Positions 49,780 through 61,147 of a stretch of DNA of 64,000 bases are shown piece by piece (the first letter of the stretch is position 1; the number at the start of each line of letters is the position of its first letter). Source of the stretch: Bryum argenteum (taxonomy: Eukaryota; Streptophyta; Bryopsida; Bryales; Bryaceae). Under the pieces are notes generated by a model. The model saw only the letters and a list, made by a program, of their open reading frames with translations. It was not told where the DNA came from and searched no databases. The translations under genes and the position numbers were made by a program. Where the stretch lies: NCBI GenBank assembly GCA_037043015.1, contig CM073327.1, positions 9,902,727 to 9,966,726 on the forward strand. The letters run 5' to 3'.

Positions 49780-52500
49780 GTGCAGTATCACCAACATTGC
49801 TCCAATTAAGCTTCAATTGTATCCAGTTTCACTTGTTGAATGAAACCCTAATGTTGAATTCCGAATCTCAAATTGGTGAAAGAGTAACATAAATTTGTTT
49901 CTTGCTATTTGACATCCTTCTATTTTATATGACTCTTTAAAAATGAATAAGTGGTCATTCTGTCCAAGTTTAAATTCCTCAAACTTTAGAGTATATTCAC
50001 ATTTATAAATTACGCTTGAACTTGTAAAAATATTTGTAACTTTACTTCAATTTTACTTTTTTTGAACTTATGATTACAAGATTTGTAATATAAATATATG
50101 TAAAATATATAGCAATGTCATATGTTGACGATTGTTTAAATTTCCCAGGTTTTCTACAATTATCATCATTTATATTATTTATTTTCACTAGTTTTTTGAG
50201 CATACACACTTTTTATACGAGAATCATCTTTATATAGCATGTCACAAGTTCTAGCACGTTGCAATAAACAAAAGAAGTGTAGATGTAGTAAATGTAAATT
50301 TAGCTATGAAGAAGACGGATTTAAATTTGTTACTTATAAAACTCCACGACGACATCATAAACAAGACGTTGAACGACATACGGTTTCTCAACATATACCA
50401 AATGTAGGACGTGAAATTGAAATTTCTGAACAAACGATCAAATTTCAATTCCGCCTCTACTACTTTTAAATCGTTTGTATGTTTATATAATAGGGAGAAC
50501 TCTATACAACCTGAAAAATAAAGGATGTATTTAGGTACTCAGGATTATTCACACTAGCCTTTTATTTTTCTATTTGTAGCATATTTAACTATCTTAGCAG
50601 TTGTAACCAACTTTCAAGTTCAATGATCTCTCAAACTCTTTCCCATAGAATGCTAACAATTTTAAAAATTCAAAGAAGTACGTATACTTCTTCAGTCTAT
50701 TTTAAATATTTGACATTAGAAAAAAATAAAACAATATCATAACTTTTGGAATTTAAAGATATAATGAAAACTTCCAACCATACTTACCAACTCAAGATGT
50801 CTACGACCATATTCAGCTTTTCAAAAAGAATGCAAAACACTTCAGAATACAAATAATCATAAATCTGAAATCAATTCATATAGATTCAAATGCAAATCTT
50901 GTAAAAGATTAGTAGTAGCTTACATAAAACCTTTGATCTTAACTGTCTACTCGATTGGATACCAAGTCTCCTCCGAGAAACAACGTGGAGCTTAGGTTAT
51001 GGAATGGGTATGAAATTTAACGTACTCAGTGCAGACACAACCTCAACTTTATCATTATTGCCTGTATTATTCATTTCTTTAGGTGAAAATTTTCCGTACG
51101 TTGTGAAACGCATGAAGAGTAATTTTTATGCCTTTAAAACCTTTTTTGTTGAACAACTAGAAGTTTTTTTTTTTTTTATGAATGCTAAGTTTTTTTTTAG
51201 CAACCTTTAATCCCTATTTAAAACGGTTAATCAAACGCAATCTTTATATTTATGAGTGGTGACTATGTTGATATTCTCAAATCAAATAATTACGTAAGAA
51301 AAATATAAAAATGAACACGAAGCAATAAACAATATTTGAATTACAAAAATTGAAAAATGTTTATTCAAATAAAAGACAAGTGTGAATTTTGTGCTACTTA
51401 TACAATACTAAAATTTTATAATCTGAAATCTAGTATTATACTAGAGCAACCTCTAATACAAATATTAGTAGTAATTTTTGAAAATAATTATGAAAATTAA
51501 AAATAGGTTAACAAGTTTTATAGTTGAATAATTACTTATATAATAGCTAACCCAAATGGCAAGGACTAGTAAATATAATACAAATTTATCCGAAACAAAC
51601 TACAAAATTAGTGCAAACAAATAATTTCCAATCTATACAATTCCGCTCACACAATTAAAAATTTATGAACCTATTATTGAGTTAAAATTTTAGACAAATC
51701 CAATTACCAAAGAATTTGAATTCTCACCTAAGTCAAGTAAAAAAAATTGTTTACAATTGGAAGACTAATGCCTATTCAAGAACGAATCTTGCAAACAAAA
51801 AATTAATAATCTAAAAATATTATCAAAAAAAATCAATAAATGATATTCAAGTATGACATGATTATTGTCGTATATTGTCACAAATTAGTGTATACTAAAT
51901 TAAATGGTTCATTTACTATTTATGAACCAGTTATTTTAAGCTATAGTAAAGTTTCTACTATCCTCCTCTTTTATTATTTTTCTTTACGTTTTTAATTTTC
52001 AAGTTTGCGATATTCAAGTAATGTTTGTAAATTTTCTTTATTTTTCCATAATTGACAATACCGATATGACTCTTGAACATATCGTAAAATTTAAGAATGT
52101 CTTCACTAAAACAATGAGTTAATTTTGTTGATCAAGAGATTACTTGAATTTATTCTCAAACTTTGTGGAATGAAAAAATTACAAAGAAAGTTTAAAAGAA
52201 GCATTTAAAATTTTTGAATAAGAAAAAAAAAAACCACAAATGTCTTTCAAATTTTATCATATCATTTTACTTGATTAAAATTTACATGATATCATTTATT
52301 TGTATGTTTACACATACTTAAATATAAGAGAGTTGGTGAGTGTATAAGTATTTCATAATTTTGTAAAATGAATCAGTGCGCCATCTTTGTCAAATTACTT
52401 GTATTTGAGTTTGAAAAAAAATATTAACATCGAATGTCGAAGACGCTTATATTTCGATGTCAGAGAATCATCCTGATGGTTGTAATAATTGATGAACACG
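49780..52500. other. Very AT-rich block downstream of the orphan exon
   Basis: The first 105 bases are the duplicated intron start. Beyond about 49.9 kb the base composition turns sharply AT-rich. A 76-codon frame at 50239-50469 has a small cysteine cluster (CNKQKKCRCSKC) and basic residues, resembling zinc-knuckle starts of some transposon proteins, but I cannot assign it. No other gene was recognised. Confidence 0.45.
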
Positions 52501-55500
52501 TAAGTAAATCAGGTTAGAGAAGCGGAAGTGAAAATGATATAAATTGAAGTAGAATGACGATATCGCACTCTTCATTGTTCAATGTATTTTTGGGCGATTA
52601 TATTGGAGACAATTTGATTTATGTCCGCTTATTCATATAGTGTTGAATTAGTGTTGACTGTGTTGACGCAGTAAACAACATTTTAAAAAAATTTAATGAC
52701 GCTGTGTGTAAGTGTAACTATGCATACGGTTTGGGATTGTAGGAAAATGCTAACTGCATCTGGTCCAATTGAAAGCGATGGAGGCGTTAAACGAATGACA
52801 ATGAGAAATGCGAATGCAAGATACGAAAGAGGATCCGGACGAGTTTCGCGTAATATGTCTTATTAGATATCTTCTGCACCATCTGTACATGGATGGATGC
52901 CTTCCAATCGCATGCAAAGTGACGATCTCATTAATCCGAACACGGGAGTAAAATGGAAGGAAGATGTCGGCGCGGAAAGCGCTAATAGGCGGTCGACTTA
53001 GGCGTTTAAGTGTATCCGTGGGATGGAGAAGTTTGATTTGACCAGAACGCGTCGCAAATAACAGCGTGGTTTAGAGATTAACGGTGAAAACTGCTCCAAC
53101 GCCGGAGAATGGAGAACAAGTTAACCGCCCAAAGTTTACGTTGAGTCGAATAGACCGCGGAACAAATCTCACATCTTGTATGAAAGAGTGGGTGACGAAG
53201 AAAAGCGCTCTTTCTCGCTATCTTTGGGTAGATAATGACGTAAATCGGAGGGCTGTGAAGCTTCAAGAGACGGAGACGGGTTTTATTTCCGCACACACGG
53301 ACGGACGAAGTAATCGGAGCGATAATAAGATCTACCATGAAGTTAAGAGAAATAGTAGTGACACGAAGCGCTTGAGCAGAGAGCCTCCATTTTGTTTTTA
53401 ACGGAGATCGGTCGTGTGCGAAAGAAGAAACATGTCTTCTAAGCCCATCGTTAGAGACTTCAGATCTTGCCATCTTGAGAAAATCTCAGAAATTCAGGAA
53501 ATTTTCGAAGATTATTTAAGGGGATAACCAAGATGAATGGAGTAAAGTATCTTATGAAGATTGGCAAGCCAAACTGTCGAAGGCATTCATCATCGGACGT
53601 GACATTTTAGACTTCCGTCCTATCGACGAATTCCAGGAAAAGGAGGATTCGAGTTTGATGCAATAAGTGGGCGTAGTTAGAAATTCATGTTGGACGTGCT
53701 GCTGAAGCCCGCAGATGTGTTACATCCTCCACCACATTGGTTGTTGATCTGACACTATAACAAATCTAAGGAAGTGGAGCGCGCGTTCTTAGCGTCTATG
53801 TAGAAGTATACAAAGCGAAATTTGAAATCTCATGATTAAGAAGGCAGAAGTGACCAATAAACTTACGGAATACGGAAAAAATTTCAGCGAATTCAAAGAG
53901 ACGATTCTTATAGATGATGAAATGATTGACTCGTTGAAATCTCAGCTTGTTGCAATAGCTGCTTCATTTCATGAAGTGAATCGAAGACACAATTGAAGTT
54001 GTAAAATATGGTGTCGAAAAAATTGAAAATTAAAGGATGATCTTTGCGGAAAAAAAAAGAAAAAAAAAAGTTGCGCCTTTCCAAGTTTTTTGGCATTTTA
54101 CTGGATCTTCTTTTGAGTCTTCTTTTCCTACAAGATAAGCGTCATTTTTAACGGATTAAGTAGGAAGAATCGACGGCCGTTTTTTCGTCATTAGGGATTC
54201 AAAGATTAGCGAAGACAACAAAATGGGAAGATCTCTTCTTCATTTTATTTACATTCTTGCAATTTTTTTATATGATTTAGTGTTTTGGAATCTTTAGTAG
54301 TCTTAACAATGAAATGGTAACGTAATTGTCAACAAAAACTTTTCTAAAGGGCGATGTCGTTTGATTGAGTCTTGGCTTAAATAAGTTGTCTTTGCATTTG
54401 ATAATTTTGGTTTGGTTCTTGAATTTGGGCAGTGAAGAGAATGCGCGGAAGAATTTGCTTGGAATCTGGCCTTGATTGATTTTTGCGTTAGTTTGTATTT
54501 GTGATAATTGGTAGGGTGCGTGTTTGTATAGGAATCAAATTTGCGTGTATGTTTGAATATCTTGGGCAAGTCTAGATTTAAATTGCATATTATATACGTG
54601 GAGTTGATTGTTCCATTGATTGATTGATAAACAATTTGTGTCACACCATCGTCCGACCCAATCTTTTTTTTTTATTTTCTTGTAAGAAGAATTCGGTGTC
54701 GCATTAAGAAGAAAAATAATAAGGATGAGAGTAGATCTAACAACTTTAAAGCTCCAAAACGAAGCGCATTGCAAAAGATGAGTGTATTTTAGTTAAATGA
54801 GGATGAGCGGCGTTTGAAAGCTTAGAGAAAGCGAGAAAAATACGCTTTATGAAGTTCTGGGCGTGTTATGAATCTTATCTTGTTCTTCTAATTCCACATA
54901 CTTCCTCTCTCTTGCCTCAACTATCGCTCGTTGTTGTTGTTTTAAAAAAATGAAACCATGTCTTTGCGTTAGTATAGATTTGCCAAAAAAAATTCGGTGA
55001 CGAGAAAAAAATATTTGTCCAATTTTGGCGTCCTTCGTCGAAGCTTCCTTTACCTTCTTCAATTCAAGATACCTCTATAAAATTACCTTTTTCTTTTATC
55101 CCGTCTCCACAATCTAAAAATCCAAAAAATTCTACATCCTTTCTATAAACTCGGTTTTATGCGTGGTAACAAAACATTTTTTTGAAAATATTATTGTTCG
55201 GAATGAAGGTAATCTTGAAACCTCCCAAATTTCACTTCAGCTAGAGACAATTTTTGAAAAATGTAAAGAGTTAAATTGTGATGCCGTAAAACAACGTGTC
55301 TACACTTTCAGATATTTGCGCGGGTATTACATTCTTGATGGGATGACTAAACTCAAAGAGTTAGCAACTGGGCCTACGTGGAGTACGTCCAACGTATCAT
55401 GTTCCGGGGGCAAAGAAACAAATCTAACAACTCAGTTTAAGATGTCTGAAGTCGGCAATGGTAGCCGTGTTGACCTCGTCGACCGAATCTACAAGGGCAA

Positions 55501-55520
55501 CCTCCAAAACTTTTAATACG
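52500..55520. other. Less AT-rich island of unidentified, decayed coding-like DNA
   Basis: Within the AT-rich block this stretch has clearly more G and C and several protein-like reading stretches on both strands (52740-53050, 53084-53473, 53430-53670, 54847-55062). They are broken and match no family I know. It could be an old transposon or virus-like insertion, or a relic of a host gene. It appears broken in several places and no repeats at its ends were found. Confidence 0.35.
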
Positions 55521-56727
55521 AATCTTCACAATGTCCAAAAAGTTTGGAAGATAAACTTTGGATGTTATGATATCTCAAATGGTAAACATCCAATGGTCAA
55601 TTTTTCAATCGGTCACTAAAATCTACTTAATAATATTTGATCATATTGATTGTTTTTTTTCTAAATTCTTAGAACATAGCATTTAGATCACCATTTAAAA
55701 CTTGATATGCTTTGTATTGCACACATCATTTTAACTCATATACTCTTCGAAAACGGTCCAAAATCATCATATTCACTTATCAAACCAAACACTCAAAATT
55801 TATTGACATATCACTAACACTTGTAATATTTACCTACACTTATTTGAATTTTCTTATTATACTACAGGTAGTAATTTCATACCATTGAAAATGTCTTACA
55901 TCTAGATAACTGACTAATTTCTCAAGGTATTGTTAGAGATTGATTTGATTGTTGTTGACTTATTGTGTAATGTTGAACGTCTCAAAAAAAAAAATTAAAA
56001 AAATTAAAAAAGTAATGTATATATATAATTATTAGTTTTATTTTATTTTATATGACATGATCTAATGCATCAAAACATAAGTTCATTCTTGAAGTTTTTT
56101 AAGTAACTTGTGAAATCATGTATGTTGTACATGGTTAAACCAATTTTCTTGCAAGTGTCATGTACAAGCTTATTTTGATTCAATTGAGGCAAATTATTTT
56201 AAAGTGAATAGGATTTATTATAGGATAAATCTCATAAAAAACATGTAAGTATACGCAATTTTAACATTTAATTTACAACTAAGATACACTTGTAGAAATT
56301 TTAGGCTACAACTATACACATCAAATGTTTTCAATTACAACTAGTAGATATCAATTTTACCGTAGGAATGGATATTGTATTTTCATGGTCATATGAACTA
56401 TTATTAAAAGAGCCTCTTTATGTATTAAAAGTGCATAAGTGATTTGATGTACAAAGATGTCAAGATACTTAAGGATCAAACATGTTGAAAAAGTTGAAGG
56501 TGTAAACATAGACTACTTTATCTTGAGATAATAAACAATTGAATTTCCATATTGATAAAAGTATCTAATCATCTTTGTTAAACAAATTGAAATTGTCAAT
56601 CTTATGAGTAAACATTTCATTGAAGTCATCAATTTTCTCAAAACTTCAACCAAAACTCCATTCATAAACACGTGAAGATGCAAAATTTGTAGATTAGGTT
56701 ACAACAAGTACATTTCAATCTTCTTCT

Positions 56728-56772
<45 letters not shown>

Positions 56773-57240
56773 ACAAATTCCTTTAGCTTACAACAAGTAA
56801 ATGTATCAACAACAACAATTAAAGTACTCATGATAAAGAAGTATCAACAAGCATAATACACATAACAAGTATGATATGATAATAACTACAATTACAATTC
56901 AAAAGATATTCATTTCAGTTGCATCTTCCACTGAAAATACCTAACATGTTGGACACCAAAATTTGAAGACAAACAAATAATCAAATATCAACCTAAAAAT
57001 ATGATTATTTTGTAAATAGAACATACAAATCATCACAATTACAATTTTAGTATACAACTTATTTGAAATGTATTTTGTCATAGAAAAGGAAATCATGATT
57101 TTTGAATAAGCAACCAAGTTTATTCAAGTAGAAGAAAAAATTTCAATTCTTTTTGTGAAAAAAATTAAACTTCTTCATTCACTAGAATGTATGAGTTGGC
57201 ATAAAAGAATCAGGGTATCATACCCCTCAGAAACGAACGG
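55520..57240. other. AT-rich DNA with long poly(T) tract
   Basis: No gene is seen. A poly(T) run of about 39 bases lies at 56729-56767. The sequence up to about 57240 is strongly AT-rich and then changes abruptly to the GC-richer PPase promoter and leader. Confidence 0.5.
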
Positions 57241-57631
57241 TGCAAGAGAAGTTCGCTATCCGTTCCCTGTCGTTTTAGAACGCGTTCCCGAAGCAGCCAT
57301 CAATACCAGATGAGGACAAAGGTAACTAGAAAAAGTAAGAGGAAAAAGCAAAAGTAAAAATGAAAAAAGTAACTAGTAAGTCACGCAGTCCAGATTCGCT
57401 TCATTATGCGCCACATACTAAACTTCAGCATCAGATCGCAGTCGAAGAACGATCCGTTCGCTTTGTTGTTATCTGTCCCGTCAGTCCCTTCGAGATTCTG
57501 CTGCTGGTTCGCAGTTCCCTCTCCGAATTCTCTTTTCAGGCATGCAAAATTCGGCAGTTTTGATGGTCTTTTGAGAAAGTTCGGGGTTTTTTGAGGTTTT
57601 GAGGGGGATTTGTGCTGTTGTACAGGCGACG

Positions 57632-60175
57632 ATGGCGGCCGCAAGGGCAATGGTAGCAGGCTGCGTGTCGCATTTGCCACAATGCGTGGGTTCGACGGTC
57701 GCATTGGCGTCCTCGAGCGTCAGGGCTGCACCTTTGCGTCAGAGATCCTTCTTGAGGTTGTCTGTTCCGTCGGTGCAGCAGAGCCGGAGAGTGCAGAGCT
57801 CCAGGGTTGTGGCTGCGGAATATTCTACCTCGGAGGAGGGCGATGCCAATTCCCTTGAGTACCGGATGTTCATCTCGGACAAGTCCGGCAAGACGGTGAG
57901 CTCACCATTTCTAGGTTTACTCATCGCTAGGGTTTGGTCAATGTAGCTCAATTCCTCACCGTTCTTGCTCAAATTTCTGTCACTTGAACCCTCGCATTGT
58001 ATGTGAATTGGTGATAATTTACTTATCCTTTGTGCTGGCTCATGACTACACAACCTACTAGCGTGGAAGTGCACACAGAACGAACTCATTTTTGACACAT
58101 ATAGCCCGTAGCTTATTGTCCTTTACCGAATGTGATATCGAAATCAGTTTAATACATTTTATCGCACATTAGGTGCAGTATCTTGAGCTTGGACAACGAT
58201 GTAGTCAACTGATCGTTTGTTGTTATGGAGTTACAGGTGTCGCCATGGCACGATATCCCACTCCACGCAGGAGATGGACTCTACAACTTCGTAGTGGAGA
58301 TTCCGAAGGAGACGAGTGCTAAGATGGAAGTGGCCACGAATGAGCCCAACACGCCAATCAAGCAGGATACTAAGAAGGGAAAGCTTCGTTTCTACCCGTA
58401 AGTGTCCAATTTTAGCTCTGAGCTTTGTATGTGAGGAGTTGGCAATAAGCTTATGTAGCATTCTTACATCGTGTGCTTGTTCAGCTACAACATCAACTGG
58501 AACTATGGACTCCTTCCCCAGACATGGGAGGACCCTTCTCACTCCAACAGTGATGTGGAGAACTGTTTCGGTGATAATGACCCAGGTATGTGCTATTTGC
58601 GGCTTTACTTTCAATCCACTAACCAATCAATCAAGTTCTTTCTTGATTCATTAATGCTGTTACGTCACGTTTTTCATGAAAAGTACACCGTTTACAATCA
58701 TACTTTCAACTTGTCTTTGTTGTTGGTAAATTGATTCATAATGTGTGAAATGTCATAGCATTGGTAGTGCGGGGAAATTTTCGTATCGCAATAATGGAAT
58801 TTCCACATGGTTCATTCTGTAGTTTCTGAAGAGGTTTTGGTAGCTTGATCCTTGCTAAGTGTTGGTATGTACAGTAATGTGAATGGTCAAAAGGCAGATT
58901 CAGGGAATGGTCATTACAGGAGTAGTATACATAGAAACTACTGGTGGTTCTGTTGTTCCTCTATTTCCTCACGAGTCTTCTAGTGTGCAGTATTTGACTG
59001 AGGTGTCTGTACGTGTGGCAGTGGACGTTGTCGAGATTGGAGAGAGGCAAGCTAAGATGGGTGAGGTCCTGAAGGTGAAGCCTCTAGCAGTTTTGGCTAT
59101 GATTGACGAGGGTGAGCTGGACTGGAAGGTTGTGGCCATCTCCGTGGATGATCCTAAGGCTGATCTGGTCAACAATGTGGCTGATGTTGAGAAGCACTTC
59201 CCAGTAAGACTTCAGTCTGCTCTACTTGGAATCTGAGCATACCTCATCTACTGACGTTATAGCATCGACTTGAATCATGATGCCTTGTGTTTTGATATAC
59301 GTGACTAGATGTACCAACTTCCAATCGATTTGAAGTATCACAATAGCTTTCTTTGCTTAGTGAACTTAAGCCTTGCATGGGGAGTCTTACACCTTTTTTT
59401 CTTTTGGTGCTTATCTGCAGGGAACGTTGACAGCAATCAGAGACTGGTTCAGGGATTACAAGATCCCAGATGGCAAGCCTGCCAACAGGTTCGGACTTGA
59501 TAACAAGCCCGCCGACAAGGTAATATATTCGTGTTGATCTCTATTGGCTAAAAAAGACATCTTACTTTGTGCCCTTCTTTTTCTCATGAGAATTAGGGTC
59601 TCGTGTTTAGAATGCTTGGATTACCTCATGATTTATCAAGCGGTTTGCTAAATTTCGATTCACTTTGTGGCTTTCTTGTTTCATTCCGCTTTGATACTAT
59701 CTGAATCATCCCAGTTCATGTTCTAAAGGCCTCCATTTCGATGAATGTTAAAATCTTCGTGATTGGATTGTTAATAGTTATGTACTTTAGAAAACCGTAC
59801 TAATGAATGATGCAAGGCAATTTTTGTTCCTTAATAACTCTTATATGGCTTGTGAGGGGTTAACAACCTGTCTGTATGTTTTTTGTGTTGCAGGAGTATA
59901 CACTGAAGGTTATTGAAGAAACCAACGAAGCATGGGCAAAGCTGCTGAAGAGGTCCGTCCCAGCTGGAGAACTCTCCGAGAACGGCGAGGCTTCCGAGAA
60001 CGGCGAGGCTTCCGAGAACGGCGAGGCTTCCGAGAACGGCGAGGCTTCCGAGAACGGCGAGGCTTCCGAGAACGGCGAGGCTTCCGAGAACGGCGAGGCT
60101 TCCGAGAACGGCGAGGCTTCCGAGAACGGCGAGGCTCCAGAAAAGGTGCAGTATCGCCAACATTGCTCCAATTAA
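57632..60175 (+). CDS. PPA6: Soluble inorganic pyrophosphatase, chloroplast type (family I), fused or extended at the C-terminus
   Basis: Hydrolyses pyrophosphate to phosphate in the plastid stroma, pulling biosynthetic reactions forward. Exons are 57632-57895, 58237-58397, 58485-58585, 59022-59203, 59421-59519 and 59894-60145, and phase closes. Residues 1-60 or so are a transit peptide ([14 protein letters not shown], rich in Ser, Arg and Val). Family I landmarks are VSPWHDIPL (from 89), [12 protein letters not shown] (109-120), [19 protein letters not shown], the metal-binding signature DNDPVDV (172-178), DEGELDWK and [25 protein letters not shown]. Plant homologues end shortly after AGELS or a similar run. 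Here the frame instead enters eight perfect ENGEAS repeats, then ENGEAPEK, and reaches a GT donor at 60146. Splicing to 60557 makes a 465-aa fusion with DUF3007. If the intron is kept, nine more codons lead to the stop at 60173-60175. The ATG was preferred over an upstream in-frame TTG. Confidence 0.93.
59978..60136 (+). repeat. 18-base minisatellite coding (ENGEAS)n
   Basis: Eight perfect copies of GAGAACGGCGAGGCTTCC (59978-60121) and a ninth partial copy (60122-60136) lie in frame in the last PPase exon. The orphan exon at 49.7 kb carries just one such unit, so the array looks like a recent expansion of the DUF3007 exon 1 tail. Confidence 0.97.
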
Positions 60176-60556
60176 GCTTCAATTGTATCCAGTTTCACTT
60201 GTTGAATGAAACCCTAATGTTGAATTCCGAATCTCAAATTGGTGAAAGAGTTTGTTTCTAGGGCACAATGAGAACAAGGATACTTAATTGCTATTTAATT
60301 ACTTTTTTTTTGGTGTGACTGAACTACTATTTGAGAATTACTGTATCGGTCACTGGAGCTATATGTAGTTCACTTCTTGATTTGTAGTGTTTTAGGGTGT
60401 ATACTCTGACTACTTCTCATTTGATCAGAGTTTTAAATTTTACTTCAGAGAGCTTATTGTTGAAGTTTTTAAATGTCGGTTTCTGCTTTAGAAGATTTCA
60501 AGGATGGTCTGTTTGATTCTTATTGTTCATGCTTCGTTTCCTTCTTTGTGGGGCAG

Positions 60557-61147
60557 ATTCCGTTTGGTTACACTAGGAAGGATGTGATACTCATCGGAGT
60601 GGGCATCACCGCTTTGGGCGTTGGTCTTAAGTACGGTTTGGAGGTACTGTACTCTCTCTTTTCTTCAAGCTATTTCCCTCATCTGTTGCTTATCATGAAT
60701 CAAAGCGGGTGTTGAATTGCTACGTTGTGGTCATGTATGTTGCAGGCGTTCGGCGTGGATTCACTGAAAGCTGGCAACGTTGTGCAAATCACAATGGTAG
60801 CTGGTCTCACAATCGGTTGGATCGCCAGTTATGTCTTCCGAGTTTCAAATAAGGACATGACATACGCCAAACAGTTGAAAGACTACGAGAATAAAGTGAT
60901 GGAGGTAAGTTGCAAATTCCTTGCTGGCATCAGAGTTATAATCTTGTCAAATGCAATGCATTACCAGTTTCATTGCATGTGGTATGGAATGAAGCAAGAA
61001 GAGGGAGTTCGTTGTTTAGTAATGGAACCTTTTGGGGTTGGTTTGGATGTTTAGAAACGGCTGGAGGAGCTTCCTGAGGCAGAGCTTGAATCGATGCTGG
61101 CTCAAGTGGAGGAGGAGAAGATTCGATTAGAGCAACGACGGAGATAG
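60557..61147 (+). CDS. DUF3007 / DAC-like thylakoid membrane protein, shared 3' exons
   Basis: Three exons (60557-60643, 60746-60904, 61055-61147) encode 112 aa ending in EEEKIRLEQRRR. The block IPFGYTRKDVILIGVGITALG, the second helix VVQITMVAGLTIGWIASYVF, and FRVSNKDMTYAKQLKDYENKVMEKRLEELPEAELE are characteristic of the DUF3007 family, conserved from cyanobacteria to plants. From memory, the Arabidopsis member At3g17930 (DAC) is needed to accumulate the cytochrome b6f complex. Two membrane helices are predicted. There is no start codon or transit peptide immediately upstream. The first exon opens in phase 0 and matches exactly the phase left by both the PPase exon (60145) and the orphan exon (49779). 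It must therefore be reached by splicing from one or both. Confidence 0.9.

Noticed and set aside
53078-53473. Overlapping long frames on both strands
   Set aside because: No known domain, and both strands are open at once; treated as part of a fossil island rather than as genes.
49900-57200. Organelle DNA insertion explaining the AT-rich block
   Set aside because: No plastid or mitochondrial gene, rRNA or tRNA sequence was recognised in it.
57599-57631. Upstream in-frame extension of the PPase start
   Set aside because: It begins at TTG, not ATG. The ATG at 57632 starts a normal transit peptide.
60473-60715. Frame with its own ATG running into the first DUF3007 exon
   Set aside because: The part before IPFGYTRKD does not look like a transit peptide and lies in a pyrimidine-rich intron end with a good acceptor. 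The frame then runs past the donor at 60644. Spliced entry from upstream exons fits better.
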